A DNA stretch of 27,649 nt from the NCBI RefSeq assembly GCF_039939195.1, contig NZ_JBDUUH010000021.1, forward strand, positions 1 through 27,649. The letters are read 5' to 3'. A model generated the notes under the pieces. It did no database searches, was not told the DNA's origin, and saw nothing but the letters and a program-made list of their open reading frames with translations. Every line of letters begins with the position of its first letter. Position 1 is the first letter of the stretch. This DNA comes from Foliimonas ilicis. Its GTDB lineage: Bacteria > Pseudomonadota > Alphaproteobacteria > Rhizobiales > Rhizobiaceae. Below, piece by piece: positions 8,102 to 16,929 of the stretch. Position numbers and translations under genes: made by a program.

Positions 8102-8603
8102 CTCCGGAAGGGATCGTTTCCGGATCGATCTTGGTCAGCGTCAGCCAGCGTGCTGTCAGCGCCGGTTTCTTCGAATCTTCGATTTCGATGGTCACGTCAT
8201 GGGCGGCCTGCACCCAGCCGGACGGGCGAACCTTGACTTCGGCAAGCACGAAACGCGTGCGGATGCGCGATCCCGTTTTGACGGGCGCGACGAATTTCAA
8301 ATTCTCAAAGCCCTGATTGATGCCGATGTCGCCGGTTTCCAGCGGCGGGATCGTCTCATAGGTCATGGCGGACAGCAGCGACAAAGTCAGGAAGCCATGC
8401 GCGATCGTGCCGCCGAAAGGCGTTTCGCTCGCAGCGCGCTCAGGATCGCAATGGATGAACTGGTGATCGTCGGTCGCATCCGCGAACTGATCGATCATCT
8501 GCTGCGTAACCGTCCGCCAGGGCGAGACACCCGCTTCTTTGCCTACGCCGGTGAGCAATTGTTCAACCGTGATAGGCTTTAGGCGCATCGCTTCATTCGG
8601 CAT
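8094..8603 (-). CDS. MaoC-family hot-dog dehydratase
   Basis: Hot-dog-fold hydratase/dehydratase, 169 residues, of the (R)-specific enoyl-CoA hydratase (PhaJ/MaoC/NodN) family. The hydratase motif ADATDDHQFIHCDPERA places catalytic Asp46 and His51 five residues apart, as in the Aeromonas PhaJ Asp/His pair. PFGGTIAHGFLTLSLLS is the second conserved segment. Substrate is probably a short-chain enoyl-CoA, not decided here. Start ATG 8601-8603 is preceded by AGGGA at rather long spacing; an in-frame ATG five codons later is possible. Gene order gives no functional clue, as the neighbours are a convergent HAD gene and the RND pump upstream. Confidence 0.92.
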   Translation of the reverse strand: MPNEAMRLKPITVEQLLTGVGKEAGVSPWRTVTQQMIDQFADATDDHQFIHCDPERAASETPFGGTIAHGFLTLSLLSAMTYETIPPLETGDIGINQGFENLKFVAPVKTGSRIRTRFVLAEVKVRPSGWVQAAHDVTIEIEDSKKPALTARWLTLTKIDPETIPSGAT

Positions 8604-8706
8604 CGGTGCGTCATTCCCTGAACTGAGATGGATAACACGCGAAGGTCACTCCGCGCGCCGCACTGATACCGTTTCAGGCCAGCAATGTCATCCCGATATC
8701 GACACT

Positions 8707-11700
8707 CTACTCGGCCGGTTCGACATTGTTATAGGCGGCTTCCTCGAGTTCGCGCTTCAGGCGCGCCTCTTCTTCGACCTTCGGCGTGACGAAACGGCCA
8801 AGCAGAAGATAGGCGACGGGTGTGAGGAACAGGGTGGAAACCGTTGCCAGACCAAGACCGCCGACGATGACCCAGCCAAGCGCGATACGGGCTTCCGCAC
8901 CGGCACCTACCGCAAGCACCAGCGGCAGGCCGCCGAGAATCGTGCAGATCATGGTCATCATGACCGGGCGAAGGCGGATGTTCGACGCCTCTTCGATCGA
9001 CTCACGAACGCCCATGCCCCGGTCGCGAAGCTGGTTCGCAAATTCCACGATAAGAATGCCGTTCTTGGCCATGACGCCGACAAGCAGCACCAGCCCGATC
9101 TGACTGTAGGCATTGAGCGTCGTGCCGGTGAACAGCATGGCGAACACCGCGCAGGCGAGACCCAAAGGCACGGTCGCCATGATGATGATCGCGCTGACGA
9201 AGCTTTCGAACTGCGCGGCCAGAACCAGCAGGATGATGATGATCGCAAAGCCGAACACCAGCACGATGCCGCTGGATTGTTCGCCAAGCGTGGCGGCTTC
9301 GGCCAGCGGAATGATGCGCGATCCGGCGGGCAGTAGCGGCGCTGCAATCTGCTCGGCAGTCGTCAGTGCCTCGCCGAGCGTGAAGTCGTCGCGAAGGTTC
9401 GAGGTGATCGAGACGGAGCGCAATTGCCGCTCGCGGGTCAGCGACGGCGGAACCGCTCGCTCGGTCAAAGTCGCGATGCTGGAAACCGGCACGTAGCGGC
9501 CATCCTGGGTTTTCAGGAAAATGCTCTCCAGATCGGTCGGATCGTTGATCGGGTTGGTCGTGGAAACGAGCTTCACCGGATAGCTGCGATCGTCGATGAA
9601 GACTTCCGCGACTTCGCGTCCGTCGAGCATGGCCTGAATGGCTTCGGCGAGGCCGGTTATATCGACGCCCATATCCGAGGCGCGGTCGCGGTTTATCTCG
9701 ACGAAGAGCTGCGGCTGCGTTGCATCGTTGGAAAGGCGAGGCTGGCGGAAACGCGGGTCTTTTTCCAGTTCAGCCACGATCTGGTTCGCAGCAGCGCCAA
9801 GCTCCGCATAATTGTTGCCGACGACAGCAAATTGCAGGCCGTTGCCCGCGCCGCGAATGCCGAGGCTGTTCGGCTGAATTGCAAAGGCGCGGATGCCGGG
9901 AATGTTCTGCTCGATGAGGGTGCTGATCTCGCCGGAGATCTGCTGCTGCGTACGGTCGCGCTCGCCCCATGGCGCCAGCGTCATGACCAGAAAACCGCTG
10001 TTGGTGGAGCCGCCGGTGCCGACATTGGCGAATGTGCTCTGGATTTCTCCTGCATCGCGGAAAGGCTGGATCAAAGATTCGATGCGTTGGATTTGCGAGG
10101 TCGTGTAATCAAGGCTGACACCTTGCGGCGCATTGATGCGGAACAGCACGACGGAACGATCTTCGGTCGGTGTGATTTCCTGCCGGATCAGGCCGAAGGC
10201 TGCGAAAGCGGCGGCGGCGAATAGTGCGGAAACCAGCAGAACAATGAACGGAGCGTCGAGGCAGCGGCTGAGGCTGCGGCGATAAAACTGGCCGAGACGC
10301 TGGCCGACACTGGCAGCAAGGCCGGTGCGCTTTTGCTCGCCTTGGGGGGCTGCGCGAAGCATACGGGACGCAAGCATCGGGCAAAGCGACAGAGCGACGA
10401 CTGAAGAAAGCAGAACCGCCATTGCCAGCACGAAGCCGAACTCGCGAAACAGGCCGCCGGTCTGGCCGGGCAGGAAGGAGAGGGGGACGAACACTGCGGC
10501 AAGCGTGGCAGTTGTCGCGACGACGGCGAAGAACACTTCCTGCGTGCCGAGAACGGCAGCAGCGCGAGGCCCCATGCCTTCATTACGGCGGCGGACGATG
10601 TTTTCCAGAACGACGATGGCGTCATCGACCACCAGACCTGTCGCCAGAACGAGCGCGAGCAGCGTCAGGATGTTGATCGAAAAACCGGCCAGATAGATCG
10701 CGGCGAGGGTGCCGATGAGCGCCACGGGCATGGCAAGGCCAGGAATGAGCGTCGCGCGCCAATCCAGAAGGAAGAGATAGATGACGAGCAGGACGATCGA
10801 CACGGACAGGCCAAGCGCGATTTCCACCTCATGGATGGCGCCTTGAACGAAGGTGGCGTCGTCGCTCGTTACCTTGATCGTCATGCCTTCGGGAAGTGTC
10901 GCCTGGATCTGCTCAGCGGCGGCACGAACGCCGGTCGAAATATCGAGCGTGTTCGACTGCGCCTGCCGGATGATGCCCAGGCCGACGCCGATCTTGCCAT
11001 CGGATCGCAGCGAAGACTGATTGATGTCGCCACCCAGAGTGACCGACGCGACATCGCGCAATCTTGTTCTTCCGGAAACGACGATATTCTCGAAATCGGC
11101 GGGTGTGGTGACGGGTGCTGTGGTGCGCACCACAAGATCCTGGTTCGACGTCGTCAGCGAACCTGACGGCGTGTCGAGCGCGACGGATGCCAGAGCGTTT
11201 CGCACATCGGCGACGGTCAACCCAAGGCTGGCCAGCTTGTTCTGGTCGATATCGACGCGGAAAATCTTCTCGCGGTCGCCATAGACCTGAACGTCGGCGA
11301 CGCCCTCGACGGCTGAAAGCGTGTCTATGACCTGATCCTCGATGAGGATGGTCATGTCTTCGACATTCATGTTTGGCGCGGTTATGGCGAGACGCAATAC
11401 GGCGTCCGCGTTAGCGTCCGCCTTGACTATACGCGGTGCATCGGCGTCGTCGGGCAGATTGTTCTGCACGCGGCTGACGGCATCGCGCATATCGGAAGCG
11501 GCAACGTCGAGATTGACGCCGTCGTTGAACTCGACGGTGACGCGGCTGCGGCCATAGGACGAACTGGATGAAATGGATTTGACGCCGGAAACGCGCGAAA
11601 CCGCGCCTTCCAGAATGGCCGTCAATTCGCGGTCGATCGTTTCGGCGGCAGCACCCGTATAATCGGCTGTGATGGTGACGACAGGGCGATCGACATCGGG

Positions 11701-11841
11701 CAGTTCGCGGATCTCGATGCCGAAGAAGGCGGCGAGGCCCGCGACCGCGATCAGGACATTGAGGACGAAGGCGAGGACGGGGCGGCGTACGAAAAGAGCC
11801 GTTATGCCATGTTCATTGGAGCCGTTGTGAACCTCTGCCAT
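8707..11841 (-). CDS. RND efflux pump inner-membrane transporter
   Basis: Hydrophobe/amphiphile efflux (HAE1) resistance-nodulation-division transporter, 1044 residues, full family length. It has 12 predicted membrane segments: TM1 near residue 22-40, then a large periplasmic loop, TM2-6 around 340-480, a second large loop, and TM8-12 near the end. Proton-relay residues are conserved: Asp406-Asp407 in GLVVDDAIVVLENIV (AcrB Asp407/408) and Lys926 in GVMAKNGILIVEFAN (AcrB Lys940). It exports drugs, detergents or bile-salt-like compounds using the proton gradient; substrate range cannot be inferred. Its start lies two bases past the stop of the membrane fusion protein gene, so the two form one operon. 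No outer-membrane TolC-type gene is adjacent, implying a shared channel encoded elsewhere. Confidence 0.96.
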   Translation of the reverse strand: MAEVHNGSNEHGITALFVRRPVLAFVLNVLIAVAGLAAFFGIEIRELPDVDRPVVTITADYTGAAAETIDRELTAILEGAVSRVSGVKSISSSSSYGRSRVTVEFNDGVNLDVAASDMRDAVSRVQNNLPDDADAPRIVKADANADAVLRLAITAPNMNVEDMTILIEDQVIDTLSAVEGVADVQVYGDREKIFRVDIDQNKLASLGLTVADVRNALASVALDTPSGSLTTSNQDLVVRTTAPVTTPADFENIVVSGRTRLRDVASVTLGGDINQSSLRSDGKIGVGLGIIRQAQSNTLDISTGVRAAAEQIQATLPEGMTIKVTSDDATFVQGAIHEVEIALGLSVSIVLLVIYLFLLDWRATLIPGLAMPVALIGTLAAIYLAGFSINILTLLALVLATGLVVDDAIVVLENIVRRRNEGMGPRAAAVLGTQEVFFAVVATTATLAAVFVPLSFLPGQTGGLFREFGFVLAMAVLLSSVVALSLCPMLASRMLRAAPQGEQKRTGLAASVGQRLGQFYRRSLSRCLDAPFIVLLVSALFAAAAFAAFGLIRQEITPTEDRSVVLFRINAPQGVSLDYTTSQIQRIESLIQPFRDAGEIQSTFANVGTGGSTNSGFLVMTLAPWGERDRTQQQISGEISTLIEQNIPGIRAFAIQPNSLGIRGAGNGLQFAVVGNNYAELGAAANQIVAELEKDPRFRQPRLSNDATQPQLFVEINRDRASDMGVDITGLAEAIQAMLDGREVAEVFIDDRSYPVKLVSTTNPINDPTDLESIFLKTQDGRYVPVSSIATLTERAVPPSLTRERQLRSVSITSNLRDDFTLGEALTTAEQIAAPLLPAGSRIIPLAEAATLGEQSSGIVLVFGFAIIIILLVLAAQFESFVSAIIIMATVPLGLACAVFAMLFTGTTLNAYSQIGLVLLVGVMAKNGILIVEFANQLRDRGMGVRESIEEASNIRLRPVMMTMICTILGGLPLVLAVGAGAEARIALGWVIVGGLGLATVSTLFLTPVAYLLLGRFVTPKVEEEARLKRELEEAAYNNVEPAE

Positions 11842-11843
11842 GC

Positions 11844-13001
11844 TCAGCCACCGCTGGATGCGATGGGAGCTGCACCATTGGATGCCGATGGCTCACGGTT
11901 TGCGATGAGCATTTCCGCGCCTTCGCGAACAGCGTGAATGCCTTCCGTCACGACCTGATCGCCATTGCTGAGTTCGCCCGCCAGCAGGACGCTTTCGGTA
12001 TTCCGCTGGACGATGCGCACCGGCATGCGCTTGGCTTTGCCATCGCGGATCATCCAGACGAATGCGCCATCCGTGCTCCATTGGATCGCCAGAGGGTCGA
12101 CCGATGGGTATTTGTCGCCGGGAAATTTCATCGAAACCTGAAACGACATGCCTGCGCGAAGCCTGTCGCCGGTGTTGGGAATGCGCGCCTGGACACGAAG
12201 CGTGCGGCTCTGGTCGTCCAGACGGTTGTCGACAGCACTTACCGTGCCTTCGAACACTTCGCCGGGGTTGGAAATGGGCGAGGCCGTCAAGGGCGCGCCG
12301 ACACGCATCATGCCGACGAAACGCTCCGGCACCCAGAAGTCTACGACGATGAGCGAGCGGTCTTCGATCGTGGCGATTGCGGTCTGGCTGGTGACGTAAT
12401 TGCCGGCTTCGACAGGCAGGATGCCGACGATGCCTGAGATCGGCGAGACGATGTTGCGGCGCTGCAAGGTCAGCTCCGCATCGCGAAGTGCAAGCTGGGT
12501 GTTGCTGAGTACGATTTCCGCATCGGCAAGCTGCACGCCGCTTGCGGTATTCGACGTGCGCAACGCTCTCGTACGCTCGAGTTTCGCGGTCGCGTCGGCC
12601 AGCGCAAGTTTTGCGCGGTCTAGGGAGATTTCCTCCGTCTCGGAATCCAGCTTGCCGAGCAGGTCGCCCTGTTCGATGCTCTCGCCCGGCTGAACCGAAA
12701 TTTCGGTGAGACGGCCCGAAACATATGGGTTCACGATAACCGATTTCTCGGCCTTGCCTGTGCCGATCGCCGAGAGGCTGTCATTGATGGTCGCGATTGA
12801 AACGTCCGAGGTTACGACCGGCGTTCTGCTTGCAGCGCGCGCTGCCTGCTGTTGTTCGCCATCGGTTTGCGCCGTCGCAGTGAAGCCGGGCACGCCGAGA
12901 CGTGCCAGTGTGTCCTTGGAACTGGGGACAAAAAACACCAAGGCCGCAAAGGCGACTACCAATATGACGAGTGAGAAGACGATTTGCTTCCAGGCGGCCA
13001 T
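11844..13001 (-). CDS. RND periplasmic adaptor (membrane fusion protein)
   Basis: Periplasmic adaptor subunit, 385 residues, linking the RND transporter to an outer-membrane channel. It has an uncleaved-looking N-terminal membrane anchor (KQIVFSLVILVVAFAALVFF) and no lipobox. This is followed by a barrel-sandwich (lipoyl-like) half with GRLTEISVQPGESIEQGDLL, an alpha-hairpin (DRAKLALADATAKLERTRAL to RDAELTLQRR), the second lipoyl half (IVSPISGIVGILPVEAGNYV), and beta-barrel and membrane-proximal domains. The ATG at 12999-13001 is preceded by GGAG with five-base spacing. A candidate promoter is described upstream. The regulator gene upstream is RpiR-type, not the TetR type usual for RND pumps. 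Confidence 0.95.
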   Translation of the reverse strand: MAAWKQIVFSLVILVVAFAALVFFVPSSKDTLARLGVPGFTATAQTDGEQQQAARAASRTPVVTSDVSIATINDSLSAIGTGKAEKSVIVNPYVSGRLTEISVQPGESIEQGDLLGKLDSETEEISLDRAKLALADATAKLERTRALRTSNTASGVQLADAEIVLSNTQLALRDAELTLQRRNIVSPISGIVGILPVEAGNYVTSQTAIATIEDRSLIVVDFWVPERFVGMMRVGAPLTASPISNPGEVFEGTVSAVDNRLDDQSRTLRVQARIPNTGDRLRAGMSFQVSMKFPGDKYPSVDPLAIQWSTDGAFVWMIRDGKAKRMPVRIVQRNTESVLLAGELSNGDQVVTEGIHAVREGAEMLIANREPSASNGAAPIASSGG

Positions 13002-13107
13002 CTATACTCCGTTTGGTGGCTCGGACCCAGGGCCCGTCGTTGCTGTCGTTTCCAAAAATCGGGAACAAGCACGTCCCCGGCACAACGCACCGGAAATCAT
13101 TGCGCGC

Positions 13108-13113
13108 ATTATA
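13108..13113 (-). promoter_or_regulatory. Candidate -10 box for the RND operon
   Basis: On the minus strand a perfect TATAAT follows TTGGCA, about 107 bases upstream of the adaptor gene start, in the gap between it and rpiR. No good -35 hexamer lies 16-18 bases further upstream (the bases there are GC-rich), so an activator or extended contacts would be needed. This is a by-eye call. Confidence 0.35.
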
Positions 13114-13167
13114 TGCCAAGGATAGATGAATCGCGCACCTTAAATATCGGTAATATAGGGCAAGCGC

Positions 13168-13983
13168 TCAGCGCAGGCTTTCCATGTCGCGTATTCTACC
13201 GGCGCTCACTGCTTCCAGTTCGCGGGTCATTTCGCCGATTATCGCCTCGGCCATGACGAACAAGGCGGCGGACGAATCCCAGGCGGAGGGAACCGCGGTG
13301 CGGCCCGCAATCACATGCCTGGCAAAGCGAGCGATGGGCGAAAGCCACTGATCGGTGACGAGAACGATCTGCACGCCGCGCGCATGCGCTTTTTCAGCAA
13401 GGCCAAGCAGGCTGTCCTGATAACGCCTGATGTCGAAAATCACGAGCGTATCTTTCTTGCCCATGTCGATCAGCCGATCACGCCACAGGCTCTCCTGTCC
13501 GGTAAGATGAAAGACGTTCGGGCGGATGATTGCCATATGCGCGGCCATGTAACTTGCCAGCGGATCGGTGAAACGCCCGCCGATGAGGAAGATTTTGGAG
13601 CGGTGGTTCGACAATTGCGCGACGATGTCGCTCATCTGCCTGGGGCTCAGATGGCTGACCGTCTCGCGGATATTGTCGAGGGTCGCTTCCAGAATGGGCG
13701 TGGCTTCGCCGGTTCTGGATGAGGCGCGGTTGAGCGGCGATTGCAATTGTGCTGCGAGCTCGTCCTGCAACGCAGATTGAAATTCCGGATAATTGTGAAA
13801 ACCGAGCCGGGCGACGAAGCGCAGAATGGTCGGTGAGCTGACGCCCGCCTGCGCAGAAAAATCGGCGACGGTCTTCAATCCGATAAGCGGATAATTAGCC
13901 ACGAGGGTCTGTGCGGCGCGCCTTTCGCCAGCGGGCATCGTGTCGATTTTCTCTACGATAAGCTCGGCGATGCTGGCCGCCAT
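13168..13983 (-). CDS. MurR/RpiR-family transcriptional regulator
   Basis: DNA-binding regulator of the RpiR family, 271 residues. The N-terminal helix-turn-helix is LKTVADFSAQAGVSSPTILRFVARLGF (split here as the segment at roughly residues 34-60), the classical RpiR reading head. The C-terminal half is a SIS sugar-isomerase-type sensor domain (KIFLIGGRFTDPLASYMAAH, KKDTLVIFDIRRYQDS) that normally binds a phosphosugar or related metabolite. The start ATG 13981-13983 is preceded by GGGAGGG at seven bases; a longer frame to 14043 lacks this. It is divergent from the amidohydrolase-TRAP cluster across a 148-base gap and is the likely regulator of that cluster. Confidence 0.93.
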   Translation of the reverse strand: MAASIAELIVEKIDTMPAGERRAAQTLVANYPLIGLKTVADFSAQAGVSSPTILRFVARLGFHNYPEFQSALQDELAAQLQSPLNRASSRTGEATPILEATLDNIRETVSHLSPRQMSDIVAQLSNHRSKIFLIGGRFTDPLASYMAAHMAIIRPNVFHLTGQESLWRDRLIDMGKKDTLVIFDIRRYQDSLLGLAEKAHARGVQIVLVTDQWLSPIARFARHVIAGRTAVPSAWDSSAALFVMAEAIIGEMTRELEAVSAGRIRDMESLR

Positions 13984-14034
13984 CTTCAACCCTCCCGGTA
14001 TTCGGTCTGTTGTCGAATTGTTGTTGAGAAACGT

Positions 14035-14045
14035 GTTTGACAAAC
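14035..14045. promoter_or_regulatory. Candidate operator palindrome
   Basis: GTTTG-A-CAAAC is a perfect 5+1+5 inverted repeat in the rpiR/amidohydrolase intergenic region and overlaps the proposed -35 hexamer. A repressor bound here would block the plus-strand promoter. Assignment to RpiR is inference from position only. Confidence 0.4.
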
Positions 14046-14065
14046 CGGAGCAAACTGTATGAAAT
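14037..14065 (+). promoter_or_regulatory. Candidate sigma-70 promoter of the amidohydrolase-TRAP cluster
   Basis: TTGACA at 14037-14042 matches the -35 consensus exactly. After a 17-base spacer, TGAAAT at 14060-14065 matches the -10 consensus at four of six positions. Transcription would start near 14072, about 60 bases before the ATG at 14132. Confidence 0.45.
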
Positions 14066-14131
14066 CATCCATAGAGGCGCAATGAAACAAAATACGTAAT
14101 ATACGATACAGCGCCCGGGGACATTGCTAGA

Positions 14132-14929
14132 ATGCAGAATGGGCGGTCTGCCAGTGACGACGCGTGGAATCCCGTACGGTTTACGAACCGCAGCGGACGT
14201 TCGCCATTCATCCTGATCTGCGATCACGCCTCCAATCATATTCCAGAACAATACGGCACTCTCGGACTCGATAAGAACGAACTGACGCGGCACATTGCGT
14301 GGGACCCCGGCGCGCTGCCGGTGGCGCGGCGCATGGCCGAAATTCTCGATGCCGTTCTGGTCGAATCCTGCGTTTCGCGTCTCATTGTCGATTGCAACCG
14401 GCCGCTGGATGCGCCCGATCTGTTTCCGCCGTTGAGCGAGACGACGATCATTCCCGGCAATCAGGATCTGACGGACGAGGAACGCGAAGAACGACTCGAT
14501 CTTTCGTGGCGGCCTTTCCGTGATGCGGTTGACGAGATCGTCGAAGATCGCCTGGCACGCGGAGATATGCCGCTTCTCGTTTCCATTCATTCCTTCACGC
14601 CGGTCTATCGCGGTGTCGATCGTCCATGGGAAATCGGAATCATCACCGACGAGGATATGCGGTTGGCCGGGCCGATGGTTGCAGCGCTCAAGGCAGCCGG
14701 TGATCTGACGGTAGGGCTCAATGAGCCTTATTCGCCCGTCGACCGGGTTTATTTCACGCTTGAGCGGCATGGGCGCTCGCGCGGTCTGGCCTGCGCGATG
14801 ATCGAAATCCGCAACGACGAAATCACAAGTGAAGATACGCAGACGAAGTGGGGCGATCTGCTGGCGGGAATTCTGGCGCGACTGGAAGGCGTCGCCGGGG
14901 CGTCTGAACAGGACAAGAAAACCGCCTGA
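14132..14929 (+). CDS. N-formylglutamate amidohydrolase-family protein
   Basis: Predicted metal-dependent amidohydrolase of the FGase (HutG-like) family, 265 residues, cytoplasmic. Hallmarks are ILICDHASNHIP near residue 27-38, the RLIVDCNRPLD segment, and the strongly diagnostic VSIHSFTPVYRG in the centre. Characterised members split N-formylglutamate into glutamate and formate, but many are of unknown specificity. No histidine-utilisation gene (hutH, hutU, hutI) is nearby, so a role in histidine breakdown is unlikely. The neighbouring ligase and dehydrogenases suggest instead that it may cleave another N-acyl- or gamma-glutamyl compound (inference). It is the first gene after the divergent rpiR, with a weak ribosome-binding site, and leads into the TRAP genes 42 bases downstream. 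Confidence 0.88.
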   Translation: MQNGRSASDDAWNPVRFTNRSGRSPFILICDHASNHIPEQYGTLGLDKNELTRHIAWDPGALPVARRMAEILDAVLVESCVSRLIVDCNRPLDAPDLFPPLSETTIIPGNQDLTDEEREERLDLSWRPFRDAVDEIVEDRLARGDMPLLVSIHSFTPVYRGVDRPWEIGIITDEDMRLAGPMVAALKAAGDLTVGLNEPYSPVDRVYFTLERHGRSRGLACAMIEIRNDEITSEDTQTKWGDLLAGILARLEGVAGASEQDKKTA

Positions 14930-14971
14930 CAGGGCGTCAGTACAAACAGAAAAAACAATTGGAATGGGCAA

Positions 14972-15484
14972 TTGCTTGAAGCTGTAAAACTCTATGTCCG
15001 ATATGTCGACGCCTTGAACAAGGCGGTCGGCCGGTTCGCGATGTATCTGATCTTTCCGCTGGCGGGCATCCTGCTCTACGCCACAGCGTCGCGGGCGATT
15101 TTCGGCATACCGGTCAACTGGGTGCTGGAAATGTCCCAGTTCATCCTCTCCGCCTATTATCTGCTGGGCGGGGCCTATTCGATGCAGCTTGGCGCGCATG
15201 TGCGCATGGATCTGTTCTATGAGCGCCTGTCGGCGCGCCGCCGCGCGGTGACGGACGTCATCACCATCCTCTTCGTCATCTTCTATCTGGTCGTTCTGTT
15301 CGGCGGCGGGCTTTCGAGTACCCAATACGCCGTCGAATACAGCCAGAAAAACTACACGTCCTGGGGGCCGGTGCTCTGGCCGATCAAGTCGATCATGACG
15401 TTCGGCATCTTCCTGCTGCTGCTGCAATGCATTTCGAGCCTGTTCAAGGACATCGCCATCGCGCGCGGGAAGCCTATCGCATGA
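14972..15484 (+). CDS. TRAP transporter small permease (DctQ type)
   Basis: Small integral membrane subunit of a tripartite ATP-independent periplasmic transporter, 170 residues with four predicted membrane segments: RFAMYLIFPLAGILLYA, a segment containing WVLEMSQFILSAYYLLGGAY (the typical DctQ pattern), VTDVITILFVIFYLVVLFGG and IMTFGIFLLLLQCISSLF. The start appears to be TTG at 14972, with GGA eight bases upstream; the only nearby ATG (14964) is out of frame. DctQ pairs with DctM to couple sodium entry to solute uptake. Its TGA overlaps the dctM-type ATG as ATGA, so the two are translationally coupled. Confidence 0.92.
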   Translation: MLEAVKLYVRYVDALNKAVGRFAMYLIFPLAGILLYATASRAIFGIPVNWVLEMSQFILSAYYLLGGAYSMQLGAHVRMDLFYERLSARRRAVTDVITILFVIFYLVVLFGGGLSSTQYAVEYSQKNYTSWGPVLWPIKSIMTFGIFLLLLQCISSLFKDIAIARGKPIA

Positions 15485-16806
15485 GTTCCGAACTGATCAC
15501 ACTTTTCATGTTCAGCACGATGATGGTGCTGTTGTTCACCGGGCAGCGCGTGTTCGGCGTCATCGGTTTCGTGGGTACGATCGCCGCGCTTTGGCTTTGG
15601 GGTAATGGCGGGTCGGAAATGCCGTTCAATGCCGTATTTCAGGTGCTGAACTGGTATCCGCTCATCACCGTGCCGTTCTTCGTCTTCATGGGCTACATGC
15701 TTTCCGAATCCGGCATTGCGGGCAATCTCTACCGCATGTTCCATGTCTGGTTCGGCGGCGTGCGCGGAGGGCTGGCGCTCGGCACAATGGGCTTGATGGT
15801 TCTCATCTCCTGCATGAACGGGTTGAGCGTTGCGGGCATGGCCATCGGCGCGACGGTCGCGCTGCCGGAACTTCTGCGCCGCGGCTACGACAAGGTGATG
15901 GTGACCGGCGTCATTCAGGCGGGCAGCTCGCTCGGCATTCTCATTCCGCCCAGCGTCGTGCTCGTTCTCTACGCGATGATTGCGCGCCAGCCGGTGTTGC
16001 AGCTCTGGCTTGCCGGCATCGTTCCCGGTCTGATGATGGCGGCAATTTTCGCGCTCTACATCTACATTCGCTGCCGGTTGCAGCCGCATCTTGGACCGGC
16101 GCTGCCCGCCGAAGAACGCGCGCAGATTACGCGTGCGGAAAAGTTCGAAACGCTGCGCTCCGGCTTCCTGCCGCTTCTCATTTTCGGAACGATGATGGGC
16201 CTGTTCATGACGGGCGTTACCAGCCTCGTCGAAAGCTCGGCTGTCGGTGCGCTTCTTGCGACGCTGGCGGCATTGTTCACCGGCCGCCTGACCTGGAAGG
16301 TGCTGGAAGACACGACGCGCAACAGCCTGACCATCACATGCATGTTCATGTGGATCATTCTGGCGGCACTGTGCTTCAGCGCAGTCTATGACGGTTTGGG
16401 TGCAGTTCGTGCGGTCGAGAGCCTGCTCATCAACACATGGGATCTCGATCCCTGGACGATCCTGATCCTCATGCTTTTGTCGTTCGTCGTCATGGGCATG
16501 TTTCTCGACGATACGGCAATGCTGGTGATCGTCGCGCCGCTCTACATCCCGCTGGTGATCGGCCTTGGCTTCAACGCCATCTGGTTCGGCATTCTCTACA
16601 CGATCACCTGTCAGATCGCGTATATCACGCCGCCCTTCGGCTATAATCTGTTCCTCATGCGGGCGATGGCGCCGCCGGAAATCACGCTGGTCGATATCTA
16701 CCGCTCGATCGTGCCGTTCTTCCTGCTGATGGTCCTGTCGATGGTTCTCATCATGATCTTTCCGCAGATCGCGCTGTGGCTGCCCAACCTCTATTTTGGG
16801 CGCTGA
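15481..16806 (+). CDS. TRAP transporter large permease (DctM type)
   Basis: Large membrane subunit of the TRAP transporter, 441 residues, with about 12 membrane segments. Family marks are FVFMGYMLSESGIAGNLYRM, the conserved GSSLGILIPPSVVLVLYAMI (the TRAP-M Pro-Pro-Ser motif), and LDDTAMLVIVAPLYIPLV followed by TPPFGYNLFLMRA near the C-terminus. I start at ATG 15481, overlapping the previous stop; an earlier in-frame ATG at 15427 lies inside the small permease gene and would add a hydrophilic stretch. It works with the small permease and the periplasmic binding protein encoded next. Confidence 0.96.
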   Translation: MSSELITLFMFSTMMVLLFTGQRVFGVIGFVGTIAALWLWGNGGSEMPFNAVFQVLNWYPLITVPFFVFMGYMLSESGIAGNLYRMFHVWFGGVRGGLALGTMGLMVLISCMNGLSVAGMAIGATVALPELLRRGYDKVMVTGVIQAGSSLGILIPPSVVLVLYAMIARQPVLQLWLAGIVPGLMMAAIFALYIYIRCRLQPHLGPALPAEERAQITRAEKFETLRSGFLPLLIFGTMMGLFMTGVTSLVESSAVGALLATLAALFTGRLTWKVLEDTTRNSLTITCMFMWIILAALCFSAVYDGLGAVRAVESLLINTWDLDPWTILILMLLSFVVMGMFLDDTAMLVIVAPLYIPLVIGLGFNAIWFGILYTITCQIAYITPPFGYNLFLMRAMAPPEITLVDIYRSIVPFFLLMVLSMVLIMIFPQIALWLPNLYFGR

Positions 16807-16929
16807 ACGATGAAAATAACCGCGCTTACAACAAGGAGATGTCGAACAAAACAGGCATGGCGCGGCGGAAAGGAAACATCCGGAACGAGGGTGAAGTTCA
16901 ACTCAACTGTGAAATGGGAGATTTCTTAG

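Noticed and set aside
14092..14110. CGTAATATACG as a second regulator site before the amidohydrolase gene
   Set aside because: Only four-base arms around a three-base centre, not extendable; too likely by chance in AT-rich sequence.
13895..15427. 510-codon minus-strand frame spanning the amidohydrolase and small TRAP permease genes
   Set aside because: It overlaps two well-supported genes on the other strand plus the rpiR start, and its translation is low-complexity shadow sequence.
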